The notes under the pieces: generated by a model | Told to the model about the DNA's origin: nothing | What the model saw: only the letters and a program-made list of their open reading frames with translations | Databases searched by the model: none | Assembly: GCA_947626215.1 (NCBI GenBank) | Contig: CANQRJ010000091.1 | Location: forward strand, 1 to 5,413 | Direction: 5' to 3' | DNA length: 5,413 bases | DNA from: an uncultured Bacilli bacterium | Lineage (GTDB): Bacteria > Bacillota_I > Bacilli_A > RF39 > UBA660 | In this document: positions 1 through 5,370 of the stretch, piece after piece | Numbering within the stretch: position 1 is the first letter of the stretch | Layout: every line of letters begins with the position of its first letter | Program-made: the position numbers and the translations under genes

Positions 1-1227
1 ACAAAAACATACAAAAATAATGAAGAGATACCTGAAAGTAATATAGAATCATACTTAGTATGGATTCCAAGATATCGATATCAAATATGGAATGGAGAAG
101 CAGATAGTTATACTGGAGCAAAAGAAGATTTGGGAAATATAGAAGCAAATGCAACAAATGAATCTAAATTAAATCAACAAAAAGAAATTCAAATTATTTT
201 TGAAGATAAAAACAAAGATACCTCATCTAATGGATCTACTTTAGATAGTTGGCTTACTCATCCTGCTTTCACTTCATTTGATTGTAATGGAATGTGGGTT
301 GGAAAATTTGAAACAGGGTATAATCAAAATAGTGATTTAACATCAGAGATTACAGATACAACAACTTGGTCTACAAGTGGAGCAGAAATAAATGAAAATA
401 ATTCAGAAAAAGTCATAATTAAACCCAATGTCTATAGTTGGAGAAACATTCAAGTAGGAAATGCATTTTATACAAGTTATAATTATCAAAGAGAACTAGA
501 AAGCCATATGATGAAAAATATGGAATGGGGAGCAGTTGCTTATTTAACAAACAGTAAATATGGAAGATGTAATAATACATCTTGTACTGCACCAAGAATT
601 AATAATAATGAAATTTTTGTTACAGGTTATTCTGCAGATAAAGATCCTACTTGTGGTTATACTGAAACCAATAAATCATGTAGTAAACATGAATCTATTG
701 AACTTGGTTTTGATGGCACATACGGTTGGAGTTACTATAATTCACAAAGCAATGTTGCAAGTACAACGGAAAACTATTATGGTATCTATGATATGTCAGG
801 AAGTGCTTGGGAGTATGTGATGGGAGTGATGCAATCAAGTGAAACCAACGCGGCACCTACATCAGGCTTTAGTTCTACTTTAAATTCAGGTTTCAAAGGT
901 CTTTATTCTAATGGAGAAGGATCAAATGACATAGGATTTGAATGGCCTTCTAGAAAATATTATGATTTATATGATTATGGGAAAACAGATTTACTACGAC
1001 GAGGATATTTTGGAGATGCTACAAAAGAACTAGGCCCTTTTTATACAATTCCTTATTTTTGTAGTTCATTTTATGCTGATGGAATGTTAATGCCTGTAAC
1101 AGGAAATCCGTGGGTTTTACGTGGTGGTCCATACTATAATGGAGTATCAGCCGGTATTTTTAATGTTGATCGTTATTCTGGATCTAATTATCCAAATACA
1201 AGTTTTCGTATTGTATTGTCTTTTTAA
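1..1227 (+). CDS. Surface/secreted protein with C-terminal FGE/C-type-lectin-like domain (5' end missing)
   Basis: The frame is open from base 1 to a TAA at 1225-1227, giving 408 residues with no start in view. A TTG at 130 lacks a ribosome binding site and is internal. Visible blocks, numbered from base 1: YLVWIPRYRYQIWN at 18-31, WVGKFETG near 99-106, MEWGAVAYL at 174-182, GIYDMSGSAWEYV at 261-273, WVLRGGPYYN at 371-380 and a terminal SFRIVLSF. The order G-x-W-E-(Y/W)-V, then RGG, then a closing FR is typical of the SUMF1/formylglycine-generating-enzyme superfamily, which shares the C-type lectin fold. I see no sign that it is an active enzyme. From memory, similar proteins in gut Bacillota often carry a prepilin-type or signal N terminus; that part lies outside the window. 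Several cysteines (CNNTSC, DPTC, KSC) fit an extracellular protein. No terminator is evident after it. The domain call is fairly secure, the role is unknown. Confidence 0.75.
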   Translation, partial: TKTYKNNEEIPESNIESYLVWIPRYRYQIWNGEADSYTGAKEDLGNIEANATNESKLNQQKEIQIIFEDKNKDTSSNGSTLDSWLTHPAFTSFDCNGMWVGKFETGYNQNSDLTSEITDTTTWSTSGAEINENNSEKVIIKPNVYSWRNIQVGNAFYTSYNYQRELESHMMKNMEWGAVAYLTNSKYGRCNNTSCTAPRINNNEIFVTGYSADKDPTCGYTETNKSCSKHESIELGFDGTYGWSYYNSQSNVASTTENYYGIYDMSGSAWEYVMGVMQSSETNAAPTSGFSSTLNSGFKGLYSNGEGSNDIGFEWPSRKYYDLYDYGKTDLLRRGYFGDATKELGPFYTIPYFCSSFYADGMLMPVTGNPWVLRGGPYYNGVSAGIFNVDRYSGSNYPNTSFRIVLSF

Positions 1228-1232
1228 AGCAA

Positions 1233-1286
1233 TGTAAAACGAATGTAAATATTAAAAGCGATTTTTGTAAATAATGGATGTAAAAT
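1233..1286 (+). promoter_or_regulatory. Possible activator-dependent promoter region with four TGTAAA elements
   Basis: TGTAAA occurs at 1233, 1244, 1266 and 1279, with start-to-start distances of 11, 22 and 13 bp. The copies at 1244 and 1266 extend to a longer imperfect repeat, TGTAAATATT versus TGTAAATAAT, spaced 22 bp (two helical turns). A -10-like TAAAAT lies at 1281-1286 with no good -35 hexamer 16-18 bp upstream. Direct repeats two turns apart before a promoter with a poor -35 are the usual layout for response-regulator-controlled bacteriocin promoters, but this motif is not a known consensus and the region is AT-rich. This 138-bp gap holds no ORF. A small GAAAT/ATTTC hairpin (1322-1336) is also present but weak. 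Confidence 0.3.
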
Positions 1287-1365
1287 AAGACTTTTTTGAA
1301 AAAAATTCTACTAAAAAAAAGGAAATGAGAGATTTCTTCGGTATATATAAGTAGGAGGATAATTT

Positions 1366-3405
1366 ATGAAGTCAATTTTACAACGTGATTATAAAGATTG
1401 TGGTGTCACTTGTTTAGAATATATTATTGAGTTTTATCGTGGACACGTTCCTATTGAAAAACTTAGAGAAGATACTTTTACGAATCAATCTGGTACCACT
1501 GCTTATCATTTAGTAGAAACTTTAAAAAAATATCAATTTGATTCTTATGGTGAAAAAAGCGATATCGATCATTTAGGAGAAATACCTTTGCCTGCTATAT
1601 TACATTTTGTCTTATCTAATGGAATGCAACATTTTGTGGTATTAACAAAAGTAAATGAAAATCATGTGATTATTATGGATCCTAATTCAGGAAAAAGAAC
1701 CATTTTAAAAAAAGAATTAAAGTCAATTTGGGATGGTGTCGTATTAGTAGCTATTCCAAGATATTTTATTCCTCGTATTCCTAAACAAAAAAATATTTTT
1801 CTTCATTTATTTGAAATTTTGAAAAAAGAAAAAAAATTTATACTAAAGATAGTTTTTTTAAGTATTCTTGTTTCTATTTTAACCATTTTTTCAAGTTTAT
1901 ATATTAAAATTGGAATGGAATATATTACCTTTTTATCTTGGAATGAAATGATGCCCATTGTAGTTACTTTTGCGTTTTTTACAATTTTTAAAATTGTATT
2001 CACATTTCAAAAAGAAAATTTGAAAATCTATTTAAAGCAAAATATTGATGTTACATATTTATATTCTTTTATGTCTCATTTTTTAAAAATTCCATTGCAA
2101 AAATTTGAAACGTTTCAAGAAGGAGATATTTTAACAAGAATAGATGAAGCTCAAGAAATGAAAAATTTATTTATATCAACTTGTATTACTTTTTTTATGG
2201 AAGGAACGCTTGCATTATTTTCGATTATCTTTTTATTTCTTATTGATTATCATTTAACTATAGTTATTGTCATATGTATGTTATTTTATGTTGTCTTTGG
2301 ACTCATTAGTTCTAAATTTTATTATCATATAGTTATAAAAATAATGGAAAGTACTAAAAATTGGAATCATTCTATTATAGAAAATATAAAAATGTTTCCA
2401 ACGATGAAACATTTAAATAATACAAAAGAGATGATAGAAGATATGGAATCCGTATTATGTGAACATATTTCTGTGGAAACAAAAGAAACGAGAAAAGCAT
2501 TTTTGATAGAATTTGTAAGAGAAAATTGTTTGGAAATTTTGTTTTTTGTGATCGTCACTTATGGCATTTATTTAATTGGAAATCAAACGATTACAATTTA
2601 TGATTTTTTAGTATTTCAAAGCTTATATCTTTATTTTGTTTCTCCATTAAAAGAATTAACAAATATTGGACCCAAGTTTTATTACATGAAGGGAGTTATT
2701 ACAAAATTAAGTGAATGGATCAATTTGAAAGAAGAAGAACTCATTACTCAAGTTCCCATTCCTGTTCCAACTATCGAAGTAAAAAATATTACTTATTCTT
2801 ATAATGATATTATTGAAATTATTTCAAATTTATCTTTTAAGATCAAAGCAAAAGAACATGTGTTTTTAGAAGGCTCTAGTGGATGTGGGAAAAGTACTTT
2901 GTGTAAAATATTACATAAAGAAATAGCAGATTATATGGGAACTATTACATTTCAAGGTAAAGATTTAGAGGATTATAGTTTATCTGAAATTCGAGCGTCT
3001 GTTATGTATTTAAGTCAAAAAGAACATCTAAAATCTGGAACTATTGAAGAAAATATTTTGTTAGGAAGTGAAAAAAACAAGAAATTTGATCTAGTTTGTG
3101 AAGCTTGTGAGATCGAAGACATTGTAGCTAATAAACCTCTTCGTTATGAATCTTTTATAAATGATTCTACTCTTTCTGGAGGAGAAAAACAAAGAATTTT
3201 GTTGGCGAGGACTTTATTAAAAGAAGGAAGTATTTATATTTTAGATGAGTGTTTAAGTGAAGTAGAAGAAAAATTAGAAATAAAAATTATAAAAGAAATA
3301 AGAAAGTTCTTAAAAGGAAAAACTTTAATTTATATTAGTCATAGAGACCATCATGATTTATTTGAAAGGAGTATTCATTTTGAAAACAAAAAGCATTTAT
3401 CATAA
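1366..3405 (+). CDS. Peptidase-containing ABC exporter for double-glycine leader peptides (C39 type)
   Basis: This inner-membrane transporter cuts double-glycine leaders in the cytoplasm and exports the mature peptides using ATP. At 679 residues it is slightly short of the usual 690-730. Residues 1-135 are the C39 cysteine peptidase: Gln6 (oxyanion), Cys12 in DCGVTC, His89 in MQHFVVL and Asp105 in IIMDPNSG. Six hydrophobic segments follow near 158-180, 192-213, 269-294, 296-318, 389-405 and 410-428. The nucleotide-binding domain (about 468-679) has Walker A GSSGCGKST (503-511), Q-loop Gln551, signature LSGGEKQR (603-610), Walker B IYILDE (623-628) and H-loop His659. After Walker B the usual ATSxLD is replaced by CLSEVE, so the D-loop is atypical. 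The start ATG has AGGAGG at 1353-1358, 7 nt upstream. It is the first gene of the bacteriocin operon, and its substrates are very probably the two small peptides at 3822-4128. The family call is secure. Confidence 0.96.
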   Translation: MKSILQRDYKDCGVTCLEYIIEFYRGHVPIEKLREDTFTNQSGTTAYHLVETLKKYQFDSYGEKSDIDHLGEIPLPAILHFVLSNGMQHFVVLTKVNENHVIIMDPNSGKRTILKKELKSIWDGVVLVAIPRYFIPRIPKQKNIFLHLFEILKKEKKFILKIVFLSILVSILTIFSSLYIKIGMEYITFLSWNEMMPIVVTFAFFTIFKIVFTFQKENLKIYLKQNIDVTYLYSFMSHFLKIPLQKFETFQEGDILTRIDEAQEMKNLFISTCITFFMEGTLALFSIIFLFLIDYHLTIVIVICMLFYVVFGLISSKFYYHIVIKIMESTKNWNHSIIENIKMFPTMKHLNNTKEMIEDMESVLCEHISVETKETRKAFLIEFVRENCLEILFFVIVTYGIYLIGNQTITIYDFLVFQSLYLYFVSPLKELTNIGPKFYYMKGVITKLSEWINLKEEELITQVPIPVPTIEVKNITYSYNDIIEIISNLSFKIKAKEHVFLEGSSGCGKSTLCKILHKEIADYMGTITFQGKDLEDYSLSEIRASVMYLSQKEHLKSGTIEENILLGSEKNKKFDLVCEACEIEDIVANKPLRYESFINDSTLSGGEKQRILLARTLLKEGSIYILDECLSEVEEKLEIKIIKEIRKFLKGKTLIYISHRDHHDLFERSIHFENKKHLS

Positions 3406-3829
3406 TACTTATGCTATTTTAAAGCAAAAACCTAGATATCGAATTTTTTCTCTTTGTTTCTTTTTTCTTTTTCTTTTCTTTGTCATTAGTTTATTTTTAT
3501 ATAAAATACAAACTGTTTATCCTTTCGAAGGAGTATATGATTGTAGTAAAGACATTTGTACTATAAAAACTGTTTTATCTTATAAAGAGGCTAAAAAAAT
3601 AAAAAATGATTCTTTTTTATATTTAGATAAAGAAAAAATTCCTTTACGAGTAAAAGAATTTGGAAATGTATTTGTAGAAGGTTCTGTAGCTTTTCAAAAT
3701 TTAATAATTGAAGTACCAAAACAAAAATTTTATTTAAAAGAAACTGTTGAAGTGAAATTGATTCAGAAAGAAGAAAATTTAATAACTATTTTATTGAATT
3801 CTTTGAAAGGAGGTGAGAAAAATGAGTAA
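3380..3829 (+). CDS. Short membrane-anchored accessory protein of the bacteriocin exporter
   Basis: I take the start as TTG at 3380, because AAAGGAG (3365-3371) sits 8 nt before it. The in-frame ATG at 3353 has no ribosome binding site. This gives 149 residues and a 26-nt overlap with the ABC gene, implying translational coupling. A basic N terminus (about 1-21) precedes one strong membrane helix at about 22-41. The remaining 105 or so residues should lie outside the membrane and look beta-rich, with a CSKDIC pair (Cys55, Cys60) just past the helix. The place in the operon is where a HlyD-like accessory protein normally sits, and the segment around FLYLDKEKIPLRV and the late VEVKLI strand resemble the beta-barrel end of such proteins. 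The long coiled-coil hairpin and lipoyl region (usually more than 400 residues in total) are absent. I infer an export adaptor; an immunity role is the main alternative. Confidence 0.7.
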   Translation: MKTKSIYHNTYAILKQKPRYRIFSLCFFFLFLFFVISLFLYKIQTVYPFEGVYDCSKDICTIKTVLSYKEAKKIKNDSFLYLDKEKIPLRVKEFGNVFVEGSVAFQNLIIEVPKQKFYLKETVEVKLIQKEENLITILLNSLKGGEKNE

Positions 3830-3959
3830 AGATGAATTAATGGCTATCTCTGGAGGAGGAATTAATTGGGCACTTATAGGTGGTGCTTTAATTGGAGTCA
3901 TTACGTTTATTGGAGGATTCTTGGACGGACTTACTAGACCACTATCATGTAATAAATAA
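3822..3959 (+). CDS. Double-glycine leader bacteriocin precursor, peptide A
   Basis: A 45-residue peptide with a full AAAGGAGGTGA ribosome binding site (3806-3816) and an ATG that overlaps the end of the accessory gene by 8 nt. The leader MSKDELMAISGG matches the ELxxIxGG consensus exactly (Glu5 at -8, Leu6 at -7, Ile9 at -4, Gly11-Gly12), so C39 cleavage should leave 33 residues. A third glycine follows, so the mature peptide starts with Gly13. The core is hydrophobic and glycine-rich: Trp16, then GALIG (21-25) and GFLDG (32-36), two GxxxG motifs like those that pair helices in class IIb two-peptide bacteriocins. The tail LTRPLSCNK holds the only cysteine (Cys43). Estimated net charge is about +1. 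I infer a pore-forming antibacterial peptide acting with peptide B. A secreted signalling peptide is a less likely alternative. I do not recognise a named homologue. Confidence 0.88.
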   Translation: MSKDELMAISGGGINWALIGGALIGVITFIGGFLDGLTRPLSCNK

Positions 3960-3972
3960 TAGGAGGGATGTT

Positions 3973-4128
3973 ATGAAATTAAAACCAAATGAACTTATGA
4001 ATGTTATTGGTGGCGGAATCACGGCCTCAATGATCAATGCAATTGTTGATGGCTTTCAGTTGATTTTTGATATTGGAAAATCTATTGGGTCTTCCATTAG
4101 TCGGCTTGTAACAAGAAGAGCATGCTAA
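3973..4128 (+). CDS. Double-glycine leader bacteriocin precursor, peptide B
   Basis: A 51-residue peptide starting at ATG 3973, with AGGAGG at 3961-3966 placed 6 nt upstream. It lies 13 nt after peptide A and is the last gene of the operon. The leader MKLKPNELMNVIGG has Glu7 at -8, Leu8 at -7, Val11 at -4 and Gly13-Gly14, giving a 37-residue mature peptide. As in peptide A, a third glycine then Ile follows the cleavage site (GGGI). The core alternates hydrophobic and small residues and includes GKSIG (35-39), a GxxxG motif. The C terminus is basic (Arg44, Arg48, Arg49) and ends in Cys51, its only cysteine. Estimated net charge is about +2. The pairing with peptide A, the shared export signal and the GxxxG motifs point to a two-component class IIb-like bacteriocin. 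GC content by hand count is about 36% for both peptide genes, visibly above their neighbours. The open frame continues upstream to 3892, but no ribosome binding site supports an earlier start. Confidence 0.88.
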   Translation: MKLKPNELMNVIGGGITASMINAIVDGFQLIFDIGKSIGSSISRLVTRRAC

Positions 4129-4153
4129 AAAACTAGACGTGTCTAGTTTTTTT
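4127..4153 (+). terminator. Rho-independent terminator of the bacteriocin operon
   Basis: AAAAAACTAGA and TCTAGTTTTTT form an 11-bp stem around a CGTG loop (4138-4141), and the T-run reaches 4153. It begins inside the stop codon of peptide B, so nothing else is co-transcribed downstream. Its A-run on the left arm makes it suitable as a bidirectional terminator for the convergent regulator gene, which has no other obvious terminator. Confidence 0.88.
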
Positions 4154-4154
4154 C

Positions 4155-4183
4155 TTGTGTTCTATTGTGATATATGCTAAAAT
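4155..4183 (+). promoter_or_regulatory. Orphan promoter-like sequence facing the regulator's 3' end
   Basis: An extended -10, TGCTAAAAT (4175-4183), lies 17 bp after a weak -35, TTGTGT (4155-4160). Transcription would start near 4190 and run antisense into the regulator gene. No ORF with a ribosome binding site follows. It may drive an antisense RNA, be a relic of a displaced gene, or be chance in AT-rich DNA. Confidence 0.35.
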
Positions 4184-4203
4184 GATATTGGAAAACGGCT
4201 TAT

Positions 4204-4641
4204 TCAAAATTCGTTACTATCACAAAACCAATCTGCAGATACTTTATACCGTACGCATAAGTCATAAAGAAATGCAGTTAGGAGAGTCGTTTTTCCATTT
4301 TCATAAGAAGATATAGTGGATTGAGTTGTGTTTAGTATTTTTGCTACATCATTTTGAGTCAGGTTTTCTTTTTTTCGAAGTAAGATCATTTTTTGACCTA
4401 TCGATTTCTTGTCTAATATGATTTTCTTTTTGATCGTTATTTTTTTATCAGATAATCCTAATATATAATCCAAGTTTATTTGAGCATAATTACAAAAATT
4501 TATTAAATGTTTTAAAGGAATTGTTTCTTCTCCGGTTTCCCATCTTGAAAGAGTTGATTTACTCACTCCTAATATTTTACCTAATTGATTTTGAGAATAT
4601 CCAATTCGGTTTCGATAGAATTTTATTCTTTCTAAATTCAT
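4204..4641 (-). CDS. XRE-family regulator with two tandem helix-turn-helix domains
   Basis: A 145-residue DNA-binding protein. I start it at the ATG at 4641, preceded by AAGGAGG a few bases upstream. The in-frame ATG at 4668 would place that ribosome binding site inside the coding sequence. It carries two Cro/C1-type domains: the first at about 1-64, with SQNQLGKILGVSKSTLSRWE at 16-35, and the second at about 78-143, with TQNDVAKILNTTQSTISSYE at 95-114. A lysine-rich linker (KKITIKKK, 66-73) joins them. One chain can thus present two DNA-reading heads. No sensor, peptidase or membrane domain is present. It is convergent with the bacteriocin operon and divergent from the 183-residue gene, so that gene and its own promoter are the most likely targets; control of the bacteriocin genes is possible but not shown. 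It ends in TGA, which argues against TGA being read as tryptophan. Confidence 0.9.
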   Translation of the reverse strand: MNLERIKFYRNRIGYSQNQLGKILGVSKSTLSRWETGEETIPLKHLINFCNYAQINLDYILGLSDKKITIKKKIILDKKSIGQKMILLRKKENLTQNDVAKILNTTQSTISSYENGKTTLLTAFLYDLCVRYKVSADWFCDSNEF

Positions 4642-4678
4642 GGTACCTCCTTCAGTTAATTTTCTCATTTGTTTTTTA

Positions 4679-4707
4679 TTTATACGTTATTCGTTTCACT
4701 ATTGCGA
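4679..4707 (-). promoter_or_regulatory. Probable promoter of the XRE regulator
   Basis: On the minus strand a -10 TATAAA (4684 to 4679) lies 17 bp after a weak -35, TCGCAA (4707 to 4702), placing the start of transcription near 4672 and giving a leader of about 30 nt. An 11-bp palindrome, ACGTTATTCGT (4684-4694), adjoins the -10 and could be an autoregulatory operator. The weak -35 lowers confidence. Confidence 0.4.
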
Positions 4708-4753
4708 TATTTTTTTTAAGAAGATCGTTTTATTTTTTTTGATTTTTCGCTAT

Positions 4754-4769
4754 TTTATTTGAAAATAAA
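4754..4769. promoter_or_regulatory. Palindrome over the -35 of the 183-residue gene, possible operator
   Basis: TTTATTT and AAATAAA form perfect 7-bp arms around a GA centre. The palindrome covers the -35 element (4759-4764) of the rightward promoter in the divergent region, where a repressor such as the adjacent XRE protein would block RNA polymerase. The arms are pure A/T, so chance occurrence is quite possible. Confidence 0.3.
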
Positions 4770-4787
4770 GGAAAAATATGTTAGAAT
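4759..4787 (+). promoter_or_regulatory. Extended -10 promoter of the 183-residue gene
   Basis: The -35 TTGAAA (4759-4764), a 17-bp spacer and the -10 TAGAAT (4782-4787) preceded by TG at 4779-4780 make a strong vegetative sigma factor promoter. Transcription should begin near 4794, just before the ribosome binding site, giving a leader of under 20 nt. Confidence 0.8.
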
Positions 4788-4811
4788 GTTTTGACAAAAG
4801 GAGTGATATTT

Positions 4812-5363
4812 ATGATATATAAAATGTATTTATGCAAACCTACAAAACCGAAAGAAGCGTTATTTGATTGGAAATATTATGCACCTAAAAATGGAGTTTT
4901 TCATTCTGATAATCGTTTAGATATTTTGGAACCAATAATAGTTAGAAATATAAAACGTAAAGGATATGTGGAGGAACTTTTAACTGGTATGCAAATTCCT
5001 TCTTTGTATGTTATTATTGAAAATCAAGATTTTGATTATAAAAATAAATATTTTTTTGATCTAGAAGGAAATTTAAAAAACGGAATTTATGTATTTGGAA
5101 TAAAAAAACAAACACCTATTAATGATATCAATGAGAGTATGTTTTATGAAAATCCTGCCTCTGTTGAAGAAATTTTTGAATATCAAAGAAAACATGATGA
5201 TTTATTAAAGTGGAAATCTACTTTAAAAACTTATTTAGAAGAAGGACAAATGGAATCTCAAACTTTATTATCTGAAAAAAGAATAGAACTTAAAGATCAA
5301 ATTAAAAATCAGATGTTGAATTTAGTATTAAAAAGGACAGAAAAAAAGAGTAAATTAAAATAA
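4812..5363 (+). CDS. Hypothetical cytoplasmic protein, 183 residues
   Basis: I do not recognise this protein. The ATG at 4812 is chosen because AGGAG (4799-4803) sits 8 nt upstream. A TTG at 4791 is in frame but lies before the ribosome binding site and the predicted transcript start. No signal peptide or membrane segment is present. Residues 1-100 look like a mixed alpha/beta domain rich in aromatics (FDWKYYAPKNG at 18-28, SLYVIIE at 64-70, GIYVFGI at 91-97). Residues 115-183 are highly charged, mostly helical and coiled-coil-like, ending in a lysine-rich tail. It is transcribed alone from its own promoter, divergently from the XRE regulator, a layout common for a repressor and its target. 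It could be an accessory or defence-related protein, but nothing in the sequence assigns a function or links it to bacteriocin immunity. Confidence 0.82.
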   Translation: MIYKMYLCKPTKPKEALFDWKYYAPKNGVFHSDNRLDILEPIIVRNIKRKGYVEELLTGMQIPSLYVIIENQDFDYKNKYFFDLEGNLKNGIYVFGIKKQTPINDINESMFYENPASVEEIFEYQRKHDDLLKWKSTLKTYLEEGQMESQTLLSEKRIELKDQIKNQMLNLVLKRTEKKSKLK

Positions 5364-5370
5364 AAAGAAG

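Noticed and set aside
560..820. 86-codon open frame on + inside the surface protein gene
   Set aside because: It is a shifted-frame shadow of the longer gene, with no ribosome binding site and a low-complexity product.
1342..1350. TATATATAA as the -10 of the operon promoter
   Set aside because: Transcription would begin within the AGGAGG of the exporter gene, and no -35 lies at the right distance.
1803..2558. Two reverse-strand open frames within the exporter gene (1803-2003 and 2367-2558)
   Set aside because: They are antisense shadows of the well-supported exporter and have no credible starts or domains.
3353..3379. ATG 3353 as start of the accessory protein
   Set aside because: No ribosome binding site precedes it, and the AAAGGAG at 3365-3371 would be internal. 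TTG 3380 is correctly spaced from that site.
3892..3972. An upstream extension of peptide B from TTG 3892
   Set aside because: It lies inside peptide A, has no ribosome binding site, and would bury the double-glycine leader in the middle of the protein. ATG 3973 has AGGAGG 6 nt upstream.
3822..4128. Lantibiotic, sactipeptide or circular bacteriocin
   Set aside because: There is no modification enzyme in the operon, only one cysteine per peptide, and the leaders are classic unmodified double-glycine type. Circular bacteriocins use a different maturation system.
4204..4206. TGA read as tryptophan (mycoplasma-type code)
   Set aside because: The regulator's second HTH domain is complete at this TGA, and all tryptophans in the window's genes are TGG.
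4642..4668. ATG at 4668 as start of the XRE regulator
   Set aside because: The GAAGGAGGT ribosome binding site would be inside the coding sequence, and the first HTH domain begins properly from the ATG at 4641.
4521..4742. 73-codon + strand open frame spanning the regulator start and its promoter
   Set aside because: It is antisense to the regulator, its Phe/Leu-rich product reflects T-runs, and it has no ribosome binding site.
4791..4811. TTG 4791 as start of the 183-residue protein
   Set aside because: It precedes both the ribosome binding site and the predicted transcription start near 4794.
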